DNA of 64,000 nucleotides from Hyphomonas sp. CY54-11-8. Lineage in GTDB: Bacteria > Pseudomonadota > Alphaproteobacteria > Caulobacterales > Hyphomonadaceae. Of the stretch, positions 44,654 through 52,803 are shown piece after piece. The stretch covers positions 1 through 64,000 of the forward strand of contig NZ_AWFD01000037.1 in assembly GCF_000682735.1 (NCBI RefSeq). Reading direction: 5' to 3'. Made by a program: the position numbers and the translations under genes. The number at the start of each line of letters is the position of its first letter. The stretch's first letter is position 1. The notes beneath the pieces are model-generated. The model searched no databases, was not told the DNA's origin, and worked only from the letters and a program-made list of their open reading frames with translations.

Positions 44654-45727
44654 TCAGTCAGGCCGCCGCCAGGTTGTAACTTTCGTCAGGAAAGCCAGCT
44701 GTTCACGTTCTTTGACAAAGCCCTGCGCGGTGGCCGCATCGGTCACATCCCAGGCGAGGTAGGAGTTGTAGTAAGGCTCATGGAAGCCGTGCGGGAAATA
44801 CTCGAGCACACTGTCGACCCCGTCATAATCTCCGAACTGAAGACTGTCCGCCAGCACGAACAGGCCACCTGGCTTCAGTACACGGAATACCTCCGCCAGC
44901 ACCGGCGCACGCACTTCCGGCGGTAGTTCGTGGAACAGAAAAATGGAGACGACAATATCGCGCGAGGCATCCGGTAGCGGCATGGCTTCTGCGGCTTCGT
45001 GGAAAACCTCCACCTGCTGCCAGGGCGCAAGCCGCTTGCGAGCAGCGTCCGTATAGTTCGGGGACAGATCAAGTCCGGCGGCCTGCAGTCGCGGCCAGAC
45101 ATTCATCACCGTCTTCAGGAACCGCCCATTGCCACAGGCGACATCCAGCAATGAAACGCCTCGCTGATCCTGGCCTTTCAGTTCGCGCGCAATCTCGGCC
45201 AGCGCTGCGCGGCGCATCGCGTCTGCCGTGCCGGTGAACAGCGCCTCGACCTGCGTATCGTAGAGTTCGGCGCTGTCATCGCTGAACCAGCCGCCGGACT
45301 GGTAGTGGAAATTCTGGCGGTAGTATTCAGGATAACGGTTGGATTCTTCGGGCAGCTCTGCCTGCACCTCCGTACCGTTCCGTTCCTGCCGGCGGCGTTC
45401 CACCGCTTCGACATCAGCCTGGAAAGCACGGGCGGATTTCAGCGCATTGGGAAGCTGTGCGATGCTCACATCGCGCGGCGCGGGATAGAGACCCGCCTCC
45501 ACATTCCGCCGGTCCTGCAGGAACAAATCGAAATAGGCCTTGCGCAACCGGGCCATGTCCGGCTTGCCACGTGTCGGAGCGAAATCCGGATCATCCGGCC
45601 GGTAAAAGCCGGTCGTGCGGGATTTCGCCGCCCGCATCTGCGCCGCATACCAGGCCGAGCGCATCCCCTGCGCCGCCGCATAACGGGCGCGTCCTGCTGC
45701 AAGGGCGGCACGATTGAACAGTCCCAT
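44654..45727 (-). CDS. class I SAM-dependent methyltransferase
   Basis: 357 aa. The N-terminal 170 residues are helical and charged without a known motif. The Rossmann methyltransferase core begins at VSLLDVACGNGRFLKTVMNV (motif I), followed by AAGLDLSPNYTDAARKRL (motif II acidic region), DIVVSIFLFHELPPEVR and RVLKPGGLFVLADSLQFG (motif post-III). The substrate is unknown. A long N-terminal extension is shared with some alphaproteobacterial methyltransferases of unknown role. It is divergent from the glycine-zipper gene. Confidence 0.87.
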   Translation of the reverse strand: MGLFNRAALAAGRARYAAAQGMRSAWYAAQMRAAKSRTTGFYRPDDPDFAPTRGKPDMARLRKAYFDLFLQDRRNVEAGLYPAPRDVSIAQLPNALKSARAFQADVEAVERRRQERNGTEVQAELPEESNRYPEYYRQNFHYQSGGWFSDDSAELYDTQVEALFTGTADAMRRAALAEIARELKGQDQRGVSLLDVACGNGRFLKTVMNVWPRLQAAGLDLSPNYTDAARKRLAPWQQVEVFHEAAEAMPLPDASRDIVVSIFLFHELPPEVRAPVLAEVFRVLKPGGLFVLADSLQFGDYDGVDSVLEYFPHGFHEPYYNSYLAWDVTDAATAQGFVKEREQLAFLTKVTTWRRPD

Positions 45728-45846
45728 GACCTGAATATGTGGGCACTGCTGGCGCGCGTCCAGCCTTCAGGTCCGGTTCAGGTTGGCTTTGCCAGTGTGG
45801 CGCTCAGACTGGTGGTCCTGCGGCCACCGGAGAAGGAGAACATGAG

Positions 45847-46596
45847 ATGGTGAAGTCTCTTCTGATCGGCGGTATCGCCCTGGCGGCCGTCAGTGCTGCT
45901 CCCCTCGCGGCTTCGGCGCAGGCCTATGGCTACAACACGCCCTACAATTCGGCCTGTGAGCGCCAGAACAAGGACAACAAGGCTGCTGGCACGGTGATCG
46001 GCGCCATTGTCGGCGCAGCAGCCGGCGGGGCCATCGGCAACAATATCGGCGACAATGACAGCCGCTGGCACTACAACCGCTATGGCCGTCACGGCCGCTA
46101 CGGCTATTGGGACAAGGGCAACAATGACGGCGAAGTCGTCGCCGGCGCGCTGCTCGGCGCGATTGTCGGCGGCGTCGCCGGGAATGCGATGGCGTCCAGC
46201 AGCTCGACGCCGTGCCAGGTCGCCACGCCTTATGGCGGCAGCTACCGCGCTGACTATGGCGCCTATCCCTACATCGCATCGGAATATTCCGGCAGCTCGA
46301 TCCCGCAAACGACGGAAGGCCTCTATGGCAGGCCGCAGGACCTGCGTACGCATCCGCGCGCAACAGCGCCCGCACCGGCCAGCTACCCCTCCTCTTATCC
46401 GAGCTATCCGGAAACTCCTGCGCCGCGCGCGTCAGCGCCGGCCCCTGCCCCTCAACCTGAGGAATGCCGCACCGTCTGGCGTGAAGTTGAACTGCCGGAC
46501 GGCCAGGTGATCCGCGATCCGGCCACAGCCTGCCGTGAAGGCTATAATGGCGAATGGGAAATCATCGACGAGGACGAGCTCTACGGCGGCTACTGA
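45847..46596 (+). CDS. glycine-zipper envelope protein
   Basis: 249 aa from the ATG at 45847 (AAGGAGAA before it). Signal peptide ending LAASAQA. Two glycine-zipper membrane-inserting segments, AAGTVIGAIVGAAAGGAIGN and VVAGALLGAIVGGVAGNAM, flank a Tyr/Arg/Gly-rich loop. A Pro/Ala/Ser linker (about 175-210) precedes a small C-terminal domain with CRTVWREVELPDGQVIRDPA and a second Cys. The plan resembles the 17-kDa surface antigen (Rickettsia) type. It is probably an outer-membrane stabiliser. It overlaps the convergent tlyA by 7 nt. Confidence 0.82.
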   Translation: MVKSLLIGGIALAAVSAAPLAASAQAYGYNTPYNSACERQNKDNKAAGTVIGAIVGAAAGGAIGNNIGDNDSRWHYNRYGRHGRYGYWDKGNNDGEVVAGALLGAIVGGVAGNAMASSSSTPCQVATPYGGSYRADYGAYPYIASEYSGSSIPQTTEGLYGRPQDLRTHPRATAPAPASYPSSYPSYPETPAPRASAPAPAPQPEECRTVWREVELPDGQVIRDPATACREGYNGEWEIIDEDELYGGY

Positions 46597-47321
46597 GTCT
46601 TCACCGCATGAAACAGGCGCTCGGCATTGCCGTCGCCGCCAGAAATCGGGCTGGCCGTCCAGGCATGGATGGGCCAGCCTTTTTCTTTCATCCAGGCCTC
46701 GAACCGCTCTGCCGCGGCATCGGCGACCGCGATGTCCGTGACGATGCCGCCCTTGCCAACATGATCCCGGCCGACCTGGAATTGCGGCTTGAACAGGCCG
46801 ACGAAATCCGCCCCCGGCGCGGCAAGCGACATCGGCACCTCCAGCAGCTTTTCGAGCGAGATGAAGCTCGCATCGCAGACGAGCAGCGACGGCGGCTCCG
46901 GCAGCATCTCCGCTGTCAGGCTGCGCGCGTCGGTCGCCTCGTAATTGGTGACACGTGCGTCCCCGGCAATACGCGGGTGCAATTGGCCGCGCCCGACATC
47001 GACGGCGATAACATGGCTTGCACCGTTCAGAAGAAGCACTTCTGTAAATCCACCGGTCGATGCGCCGATGTCGAGGCACACGCGCCCAGCCGGGTCGATG
47101 CCGAAGGCCTCCAGCCCTTGCGCCAGCTTCAGTCCGCCGCGCGAGACATAAGGGTGGGCCGGGTCCGCCTCGATCACGGAGTCGGCTGAAATGTCCTGCG
47201 CAGGCTTTGTGACCTGCACACCATCCACGCGCACAAGGCCTGCTTCGATGGCGGCGCGGGCACTGGCGCGGCTTTCGAACAGGCCAAGTGCTACCAGCAA
47301 GCGATCGGCACGATCTTTCAT
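46590..47321 (-). CDS. tlyA: TlyA-type rRNA 2'-O-methyltransferase / hemolysin family
   Basis: 243 aa from the ATG at 47321. The frame runs further upstream, but this start gives the family N-terminus MKDRADRLLVALGLFESRA, an S4 RNA-binding domain. The FtsJ-like methyltransferase domain follows: PYVSRGGLKLAQGLEAFGI, CLDIGASTGGFTEVLL (SAM motif), LVCDASFISLEKLL and GLFKPQFQVGRDHVGKGGIV. The Lys-Asp-Lys-Glu-type tetrad residues are consistent. In mycobacteria TlyA methylates 16S and 23S rRNA cytidines. Confidence 0.93.
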   Translation of the reverse strand: MKDRADRLLVALGLFESRASARAAIEAGLVRVDGVQVTKPAQDISADSVIEADPAHPYVSRGGLKLAQGLEAFGIDPAGRVCLDIGASTGGFTEVLLLNGASHVIAVDVGRGQLHPRIAGDARVTNYEATDARSLTAEMLPEPPSLLVCDASFISLEKLLEVPMSLAAPGADFVGLFKPQFQVGRDHVGKGGIVTDIAVADAAAERFEAWMKEKGWPIHAWTASPISGGDGNAERLFHAVKTQ

Positions 47322-47388
47322 GGAACAGGTCTTCCCGACACACGTTGGAAGCATGCTATAGCAAAGACCTGTAAACAGGAGACTCCCC

Positions 47389-48036
47389 ATGATCAGCCGC
47401 ATTGCCCTTCTCGGATCCGCCATCGCCCTCGGCGCCTGTGCGAGCGTCGCCCAGGCAACGCCGCAGGAAGCCGGTAGCGAGACTCCTCCCGCCGCCACCG
47501 AAGACGCCGCACCCGCCATGCCGATGGAAATGATGGACCATGAGGGCATGATGCCTGACATGCCGGGCCCGGCCGACGGCGTCTTCCCGACCATGGCCCG
47601 TGGAACGGCCGACATGATTGGCCTCGAAGGCCAGAGCATCGGGTCTGCGAACCTGCTGGACGGACCGAATGGACTTATGATCCGCCTCGAACTGGCCCCT
47701 GGCAGCCTCGCCCCCGGCTGGCACGGCATTCACCTCCACGCCACGGGCGATTGCTCGGATGTCGGCATGTACAAGATGTCCGGCGGCCATGTCGGCAAGA
47801 TGGAAGGCGGACACGGCCTGCTGAACCCGAAAGGGCCCGAGAATGGCGACCTACCAAACATCTGGGCGGCCGCCGACGGCTCGGCCGGCTATGAAGCCTT
47901 CACCACGCTCGACACGCTGAGCGCCCTTGTTGCCGATGACGGCTCAGCCATCATCATCCATGAAGGCGAAGACGACCACATGACCCAGCCGATCGGTGGG
48001 GCTGGTGCCCGCGTTGCCTGCGGCGTGATCAAGTAA
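47389..48036 (+). CDS. sodC: Cu,Zn superoxide dismutase lipoprotein with Met-rich N-terminus
   Basis: 215 aa. The lipobox LGAC puts the anchor at Cys17. Copper/zinc ligands are in WHGIHLHATGDCSD, GGHVGKMEGGHGLLNPKGPE (then NGDLPNI) and HEGEDDHMTQPIGGAGARVACGV, with the disulfide Cys pair present. It dismutates superoxide in the periplasm or at the membrane. Residues 44-58 hold seven Met and a His, a likely copper-gathering segment absent from most SodC. AGGAG lies before the ATG. It ends in an 8-nt overlap with the convergent phosphotransferase gene. Confidence 0.94.
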   Translation: MISRIALLGSAIALGACASVAQATPQEAGSETPPAATEDAAPAMPMEMMDHEGMMPDMPGPADGVFPTMARGTADMIGLEGQSIGSANLLDGPNGLMIRLELAPGSLAPGWHGIHLHATGDCSDVGMYKMSGGHVGKMEGGHGLLNPKGPENGDLPNIWAAADGSAGYEAFTTLDTLSALVADDGSAIIIHEGEDDHMTQPIGGAGARVACGVIK

Positions 48037-48916
48037 GGTCCGCGCTCAATCTGCGGAGCGTGTCGGCGCCCATCTTCGCATGGCGGGGATGGTCGTGCCG
48101 GCCCGTCTCCAGCAGCAGGACGCCGTACATGACGGCCCAGCCCCGCGCACGGGTGAGCGTCGCATCACTCATGCCATATGCCTCAATGGCTGCGCGCCGC
48201 GCGTCGGCAGATTCGAACAGGCCCCAGATGGAGGCGAGGTCACTCGCCGGATCGCCCGCGCAGATGTCCCCCCAATCGATGAACGCGGCAAGTTTCCCAT
48301 TCCGCACAAGGACGTTTCTTGCATGTACATCGCCCGCCACCCAGAGGCGCGGCAGGTCAATCGGCGCGGCAAGTCCCGCGCCCCATGCGTGCCGGATCTC
48401 CGGTGTGATCGCATTCGTTTCCTCAGCAAGCAAAGCCATGCGCCGCCCTATGTCCTCAAGCTTGTTACTGAGCGGACATCCCCGCACATTGCTGTCAGGC
48501 GCCTCATCAGGGGCGAGCCTGTGCAAGGCCTTCAGGAAACCCGCCAGAACCTGGGCTTCTGATGGATCCGATGGCGCCAGGTCTGCGGTCTCCCCTTCGA
48601 TCCAGTGCAGTACGCTCCACACATAAGGGTATCCGTCTTGCGGCTGGCCTGTCCGCAGCGGGACCGGCACAGGTAGCGGCAACTGGGGCGCAAGCTCTGG
48701 CAGCCATCGCTGCTCGTTGCGCAGCAGCTGGTCGGCCACGGCGCGTCGCGGCAGGCGCAGGGCAAGGTCTGGTCCGAGGCGAACCATCACATTGTCCCAC
48801 CCTTCCCCGGCAATCTCTATCGGCAGGTCAGCAAGGTCCGGGTGTTGCGCCTGCAACAGGTCACGGATCAGGTCCTCAGTAATATCGACCTCTGCGGCCG
48901 GCGTTCCACTTACCAT
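48029..48916 (-). CDS. aminoglycoside-phosphotransferase-family kinase
   Basis: 295 aa from the ATG at 48916 (AGGAGAGAGAGGG before it). The open frame goes far upstream, but only as a shadow of the amidase. The fold is APH-like: EGWDNVMVRLGPDLALRLPR is the N-lobe with the ATP-contacting Lys/Arg, VAGDVHARNVLVRNGK is the Brenner-type catalytic loop with Asp, and FIDWGDICAGDPASDLASIW holds the metal-binding Asp. It phosphorylates a hydroxyl of an antibiotic or metabolite. The chromosomal setting gives no clue to the substrate, so a resistance role should not be assumed. Confidence 0.88.
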   Translation of the reverse strand: MVSGTPAAEVDITEDLIRDLLQAQHPDLADLPIEIAGEGWDNVMVRLGPDLALRLPRRAVADQLLRNEQRWLPELAPQLPLPVPVPLRTGQPQDGYPYVWSVLHWIEGETADLAPSDPSEAQVLAGFLKALHRLAPDEAPDSNVRGCPLSNKLEDIGRRMALLAEETNAITPEIRHAWGAGLAAPIDLPRLWVAGDVHARNVLVRNGKLAAFIDWGDICAGDPASDLASIWGLFESADARRAAIEAYGMSDATLTRARGWAVMYGVLLLETGRHDHPRHAKMGADTLRRLSADLT

Positions 48917-49000
48917 CCCTCTCTCTCCTCTTGCGCTGCGGGGCGCTCCGTTACACCTTGCCCGCCCACAAAGCAAAAAAACAGAATCGGAGCGAAACAC

Positions 49001-50539
49001 ATGGCACGGATCACGAGACGGGGCGTCTTGCTTGGCGGCGCCGCAATGGGCGCACTGGCCGCCTGCGGCCAGACAGGAACCCAGACGGCACCGGAAGCCG
49101 CCGTCGGCACTGCAGCAACACCGGCCGCCGCGCCCGTCGCCCCCACCTCGTCCGTACCGGCTGGCTGGATCGACGGCACGGAAATGGCCGCGCGCATTGC
49201 CAGCGGCGAAACGACCTCGCTGGCTGAAGTCAACGCCGCCATCGCCCGCACCAATGCAATCAATGACAAGCTCAATGCCGTTGTGACCGAAATCTTCGAT
49301 ACGGCCCGCGCTGAAGCGGGCCACACACCGGCCGGTCCGTTCCAGGGCGTGCCGACCTTTATCAAGGACCTGCACAACTGGAATGGCGCCGAAACCTGGT
49401 ATGGCAGCCGGGCGTTCAAAGGCTACAACCCCGGTACGGACGATCCGCTGCCCGCAAAGTGGCGCGCTGAAGGCGTTGTCGTGCTCGGCAAATCCACCTC
49501 TCCGGAAATGGGCCTGATGGCGTCCAGCGAGGCGCTGGTGACCGGAGAGACCTGCAATCCGTGGGATACGACGCGCATTGTCGGTGGGTCTTCCGGTGGC
49601 GCAGCGGCGCTTGTTGCCGCGCGCGTCGTGCCGTTTGCCCATGCCAGCGATGGCGGCGGCTCGATCCGTATCCCGGCCAGCACCTGCGGTGTGTTCGGCC
49701 TGAAGCCGTCCCGCGGCCAGCTGCCCGCCCATGGGCCGGAAGCCCCGCCGGTCGACATTTCTGTCCAGCATGCGGTCACCATTTCTGTTCGCGACTCCAT
49801 CAGCCTGTTCCGCGACACGCAGGTGAATGACGGCACATATGCGCCGCTCGCTGCAGACCTGAAGCCCGTCGGCCGCCGCCTGAAAATCGGATTCACGACC
49901 GACGCCTATGCCGGCACACCGGTCGCCCCGGAAACAAAAGCCGCCCTGGAAGACGTTGCCAAACTCTGCACCGACCTCGGCCACGAAGTCGTCGCCTGGA
50001 AGGCGCCCTTCTCCGGCGAGGAATTCATCGACCGCTTCCTGCTCTATTGGGCCGCCGGCGCCGCCGAATTCGCCCAACAGGCGAGTGACTTCTCCGGCAA
50101 GCCGGTCGGCCCGGACATTGTCGAACCCTGGACACTCGGCCTGACCAACATGTTCCTGTCGCGCCAGGACGAAATGGACGCGACCGTCGCATGGCTGAAG
50201 AATTTCGAGTCCGTGTACGACACCGGCTTCTCCGACATCGACGTATTGCTCACGCCGACGACCGGCAGCCCGGCCGTCAAACTCGGCGAACAGGCCCCAA
50301 CGGTCGATTATGAAATCCTGTATGACCGTATCATCACCTTCGCGGCGTTCACGGCGCCGATGAACGTGTCGGGGGCTGCCTCCATGAGCGTACCTCTGGC
50401 CTGGACCGATGGCGGCCTGCCCGTTGGCGCGATGTTCTCAGGCAAGCGCGGTGACGACCAGTTGCTCTTTGAACTGGCACTGGAACTGGAACAGGCACGG
50501 CCCTGGGCCGGCAAAATTCCTCCGGTTTCCGCTTTCTAA
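49001..50539 (+). CDS. Tat-exported amidase-signature lipoprotein
   Basis: 512 aa from the ATG at 49001 (GGAG at 8 nt). The N-terminus ARITRRGVLLGGAAMGALAA combines a twin-arginine motif with a lipobox (LAAC). A Pro/Ala-rich linker follows. The amidase-signature triad is complete: Lys122 (TFIKDLHNW), cis-Ser198 (GGSSGG) and Ser221 (SDGGGSIRIP). It hydrolyses an amide outside the cytoplasm after folding and cofactor-free export by Tat. The substrate is unknown. It is followed 12 nt later by the ZntB-like gene, so they form an operon. Confidence 0.92.
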   Translation: MARITRRGVLLGGAAMGALAACGQTGTQTAPEAAVGTAATPAAAPVAPTSSVPAGWIDGTEMAARIASGETTSLAEVNAAIARTNAINDKLNAVVTEIFDTARAEAGHTPAGPFQGVPTFIKDLHNWNGAETWYGSRAFKGYNPGTDDPLPAKWRAEGVVVLGKSTSPEMGLMASSEALVTGETCNPWDTTRIVGGSSGGAAALVAARVVPFAHASDGGGSIRIPASTCGVFGLKPSRGQLPAHGPEAPPVDISVQHAVTISVRDSISLFRDTQVNDGTYAPLAADLKPVGRRLKIGFTTDAYAGTPVAPETKAALEDVAKLCTDLGHEVVAWKAPFSGEEFIDRFLLYWAAGAAEFAQQASDFSGKPVGPDIVEPWTLGLTNMFLSRQDEMDATVAWLKNFESVYDTGFSDIDVLLTPTTGSPAVKLGEQAPTVDYEILYDRIITFAAFTAPMNVSGAASMSVPLAWTDGGLPVGAMFSGKRGDDQLLFELALELEQARPWAGKIPPVSAF

Positions 50540-50551
50540 CCGGAGATAGTG

Positions 50552-51541
50552 ATGGAGCCCGGAAACAACGAACCGCTTCTCTTCGGCTTCGGTTTCGACG
50601 AGGCCGGGCACCACACGCCCCTGACCTGGGATGAGGTTCTGGAGGGCGGGCACGCGAAGTTCAAGCGTGTCTGGCTTCATCTCAACCGGCACTCCGCCCA
50701 GGCACAGGGCTGGCTCTACCGCAAGAGTGGCCTGGACCGCGTGACCGTGCAGGCGCTGCTGCAGGAAGAGACGCGTCCGCGCGCCGCACGTCACGGGCAC
50801 GGCTACTTGATCAATCTGCGCGGCCCGAACCTCAATGAAGGGGCAGATGTCGAAGACCTCGTCACCCTGCGTATGTGGGCCACTGAGGACGTTTTGATCA
50901 CCCTGCGTGCCCGGCCGGTGCGCTCGGCCTCGGACGTCCGCAAGCTGGTCGAGGCAGGAGAGATCGACACTTCCACTGGCGCACTGGTCGCTGGCATTGC
51001 CGACCGGCTGACCGACCGTATGGAAACCGTGCTGGACGATTTCGACGACGAAGCCGACCGGTATGAAGACGAACTGCTGGACCCGAAAACACATATCGAC
51101 CGGTCCGTATTGCCGGATTTCCGGCGGCGGGTCCTGCAGGTGCGCCGCCACATCATGCCGCAACGCGAGGCGTTGAGTACGCTGGTGCGGGATGGCGCAC
51201 AGTCCGGCCTGTTCAGCGAACAGGACCTGCTCTTCCTGCGCGAATCCGCGGACCGGATCACGCGGCTCACAGAACTCGTTGAAAACATCCGGGAACGATC
51301 CACCGTCCTGTATGAGGAAGCGATCCAAAACAGTACGGAAGAAACCAATCAACGCCTGTTTGTGTTGGCGATCCTGTCGGCCGTTTTCCTGCCGATCAGT
51401 TTTGTGACCGGACTTTTTGGCGTTAATCTGGGCGGGATTCCCGGTGCCGGCAGCCCGGCAGCCTTTATCACGCTGGTCGTGGCGCTGGCTGTATCGGTCG
51501 TTGGCACGCTGGCCCTATTGCGTTGGCAACGCTGGATTTAA
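50552..51541 (+). CDS. CorA-family (ZntB-like) metal transporter
   Basis: 329 aa from the ATG at 50552 (GGAG before it; GTG one codon earlier is possible). A large N-terminal cytoplasmic domain with a long coiled stalk (RETRPRAARHGH through LTELVENIRERSTVLYEEAI) precedes two C-terminal membrane helices (LFVLAILSAVFLPISFVTGL and FITLVVALAVSVVGTLALL). The selectivity motif between them is GVN, as in CorA/ZntB (GMN/GVN). It probably moves Zn2+ or another divalent ion. Direction is not deducible. Confidence 0.9.
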   Translation: MEPGNNEPLLFGFGFDEAGHHTPLTWDEVLEGGHAKFKRVWLHLNRHSAQAQGWLYRKSGLDRVTVQALLQEETRPRAARHGHGYLINLRGPNLNEGADVEDLVTLRMWATEDVLITLRARPVRSASDVRKLVEAGEIDTSTGALVAGIADRLTDRMETVLDDFDDEADRYEDELLDPKTHIDRSVLPDFRRRVLQVRRHIMPQREALSTLVRDGAQSGLFSEQDLLFLRESADRITRLTELVENIRERSTVLYEEAIQNSTEETNQRLFVLAILSAVFLPISFVTGLFGVNLGGIPGAGSPAAFITLVVALAVSVVGTLALLRWQRWI

Positions 51542-51579
51542 TCCGCGACGGATTTCCAAATTCCCTACGTTAGAGATTA

Positions 51580-51602
51580 ACCAACGCTTGCCGCTTGTTG
51601 GT
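51580..51602. promoter_or_regulatory. candidate operator upstream of the RND efflux operon
   Basis: ACCAAC (51580-51585) and GTTGGT (51597-51602) are perfectly complementary with an 11-nt spacer. With flanking bases the arms reach 9 bp with one mismatch (TTAACCAAC / GTTGGTAAA). Dimeric TetR- or MarR-type repressors of pumps use similar sites. A second small palindrome, TTGCC-GTAT-GGCAA, lies near 51620. No regulator gene is adjacent. Confidence 0.45.
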
Positions 51603-51726
51603 AAACTGATCCCGTCTGTTTGCCGTATGGCAAGATGGGGGGTGTTAAGGAAATTTGCGTGCGGCGGTTCTTCATGCGACCTGCCGCCCTATATTTGCTA
51701 TTCGTCCGCGGGAAGGACATCCAGAC

Positions 51727-52803
51727 GTGAACCGTTCGACTATCATCGCCGCAACGATCCTCGTAGTTATCGTGGCCTATTTCGGGCTGCGCAGCGTAAT
51801 GCGCGGAAGTATTTCTTCTCACAAGGAAGAGCCCGTGGCCGAGCGCACCGATGATGTGCCGTCTGCCGTGATTGAAGCGCTGAGCGCCGAACCGCACATG
51901 ATGCGGATCAATGCCAAAGGCCGCACAGAGCCGGACAAGAGCGTCACCGTGAAAGCCGGAACCACGGGTACGGTCATCTCGACGCCGGCCCGCGAAGGCA
52001 GCTTCGTGAAAGCCGGAACCCTGCTCTGCGGCCTCGACGTGGAAGCCCGGGCGGCCCGCGTGGAAGAAGCCAAGGCCCAGCGCGCTTCTGCTGCAGTCAG
52101 CTATGAAGCAGCCGCCAGCCTCGCCGAAAAAGGCCTCGGCCCGGCCAACCAGGCAACCGCCGCCAAAGCGCAGCTCGATGCAGCCGAAGCCGCTCTCAAC
52201 GCCGCAAAAGTCGAACTCGGCAAGACGCAGATCCGCGCGCCGTTCGACGGAATTTACGAAACACGTCTCGCGGAGGCAGGTGATTTCCTGTCGCCCGGTC
52301 AGGCCTGCGGCGTGCTGGTCGACATGGATCCGGTGATCGTTTCGGTTCAGGTCTCCGAAGCAGAGGCAGGCAAGCTGAAAGTCGGCATGAGCGGTGAAAC
52401 GCTGCTGGCCGATGGCCGCCGTTTCCCGGCCACGCTGCGCTACGTCGCGCGGACGGCTTCCGGTACGACGCGGACTTTCCTGGTTGAAGCCAAGCTGGAG
52501 ACCGGTGATGCCATTGTCGCGGCCGGGGTGACGTCGCAGCTGATCATTCCGGTTGGGGATGTTCAGGCAACGAAGATATCCGCCGGCCTGCTCACCCTGT
52601 CAGATGCCGGACAATTGGGCGTGCGCTATGTCGACGACACAGACACAGTCCGCTTCGCGCCTGTCGCTGTGATCGACGAAACACCGAATGGCGCCTGGGT
52701 TACGGGCCTGCCGGATCAGGCAAATGTCATCTCGCTGGGCCAGGACTATCTGTCTGAAGGCGCCCAGGTCGAACCGGTGCCCGCCAGCGGAGCCCAGCCA
52801 TGA
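51727..52803 (+). CDS. RND efflux periplasmic adaptor (HlyD family)
   Basis: 358 aa from GTG 51727 (AAGGA about 9 nt before it), which begins directly with the membrane anchor NRSTIIAATILVVIVAYFGL. The lipoyl halves are GTTGTVISTPAREGSFVKAG and LGKTQIRAPFDGIYETRLAE, flanking a helical hairpin (ARVEEAKAQRASAAVSYEAA onward). Membrane-proximal domains follow. It links the inner-membrane RND pump to an outer-membrane channel not encoded here. The stop overlaps the pump start by 4 nt (ATGA, 52800-52803). Confidence 0.93.
   Translation: MNRSTIIAATILVVIVAYFGLRSVMRGSISSHKEEPVAERTDDVPSAVIEALSAEPHMMRINAKGRTEPDKSVTVKAGTTGTVISTPAREGSFVKAGTLLCGLDVEARAARVEEAKAQRASAAVSYEAAASLAEKGLGPANQATAAKAQLDAAEAALNAAKVELGKTQIRAPFDGIYETRLAEAGDFLSPGQACGVLVDMDPVIVSVQVSEAEAGKLKVGMSGETLLADGRRFPATLRYVARTASGTTRTFLVEAKLETGDAIVAAGVTSQLIIPVGDVQATKISAGLLTLSDAGQLGVRYVDDTDTVRFAPVAVIDETPNGAWVTGLPDQANVISLGQDYLSEGAQVEPVPASGAQP

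Noticed and set aside
46590-47729. 379-aa version of TlyA
   Set aside because: The added N-terminus runs antisense to sodC. The family N-terminus starts at 47321.
48029-48916. antibiotic-resistance gene call for the APH-like kinase
   Set aside because: The fold is clear, but nothing in the sequence or context shows the substrate is an antibiotic.
48029-50077. 682-aa frame joining the phosphotransferase to upstream sequence
   Set aside because: The upstream part is a shadow of the amidase. The true start is the ATG at 48916 with a strong ribosome-binding site.
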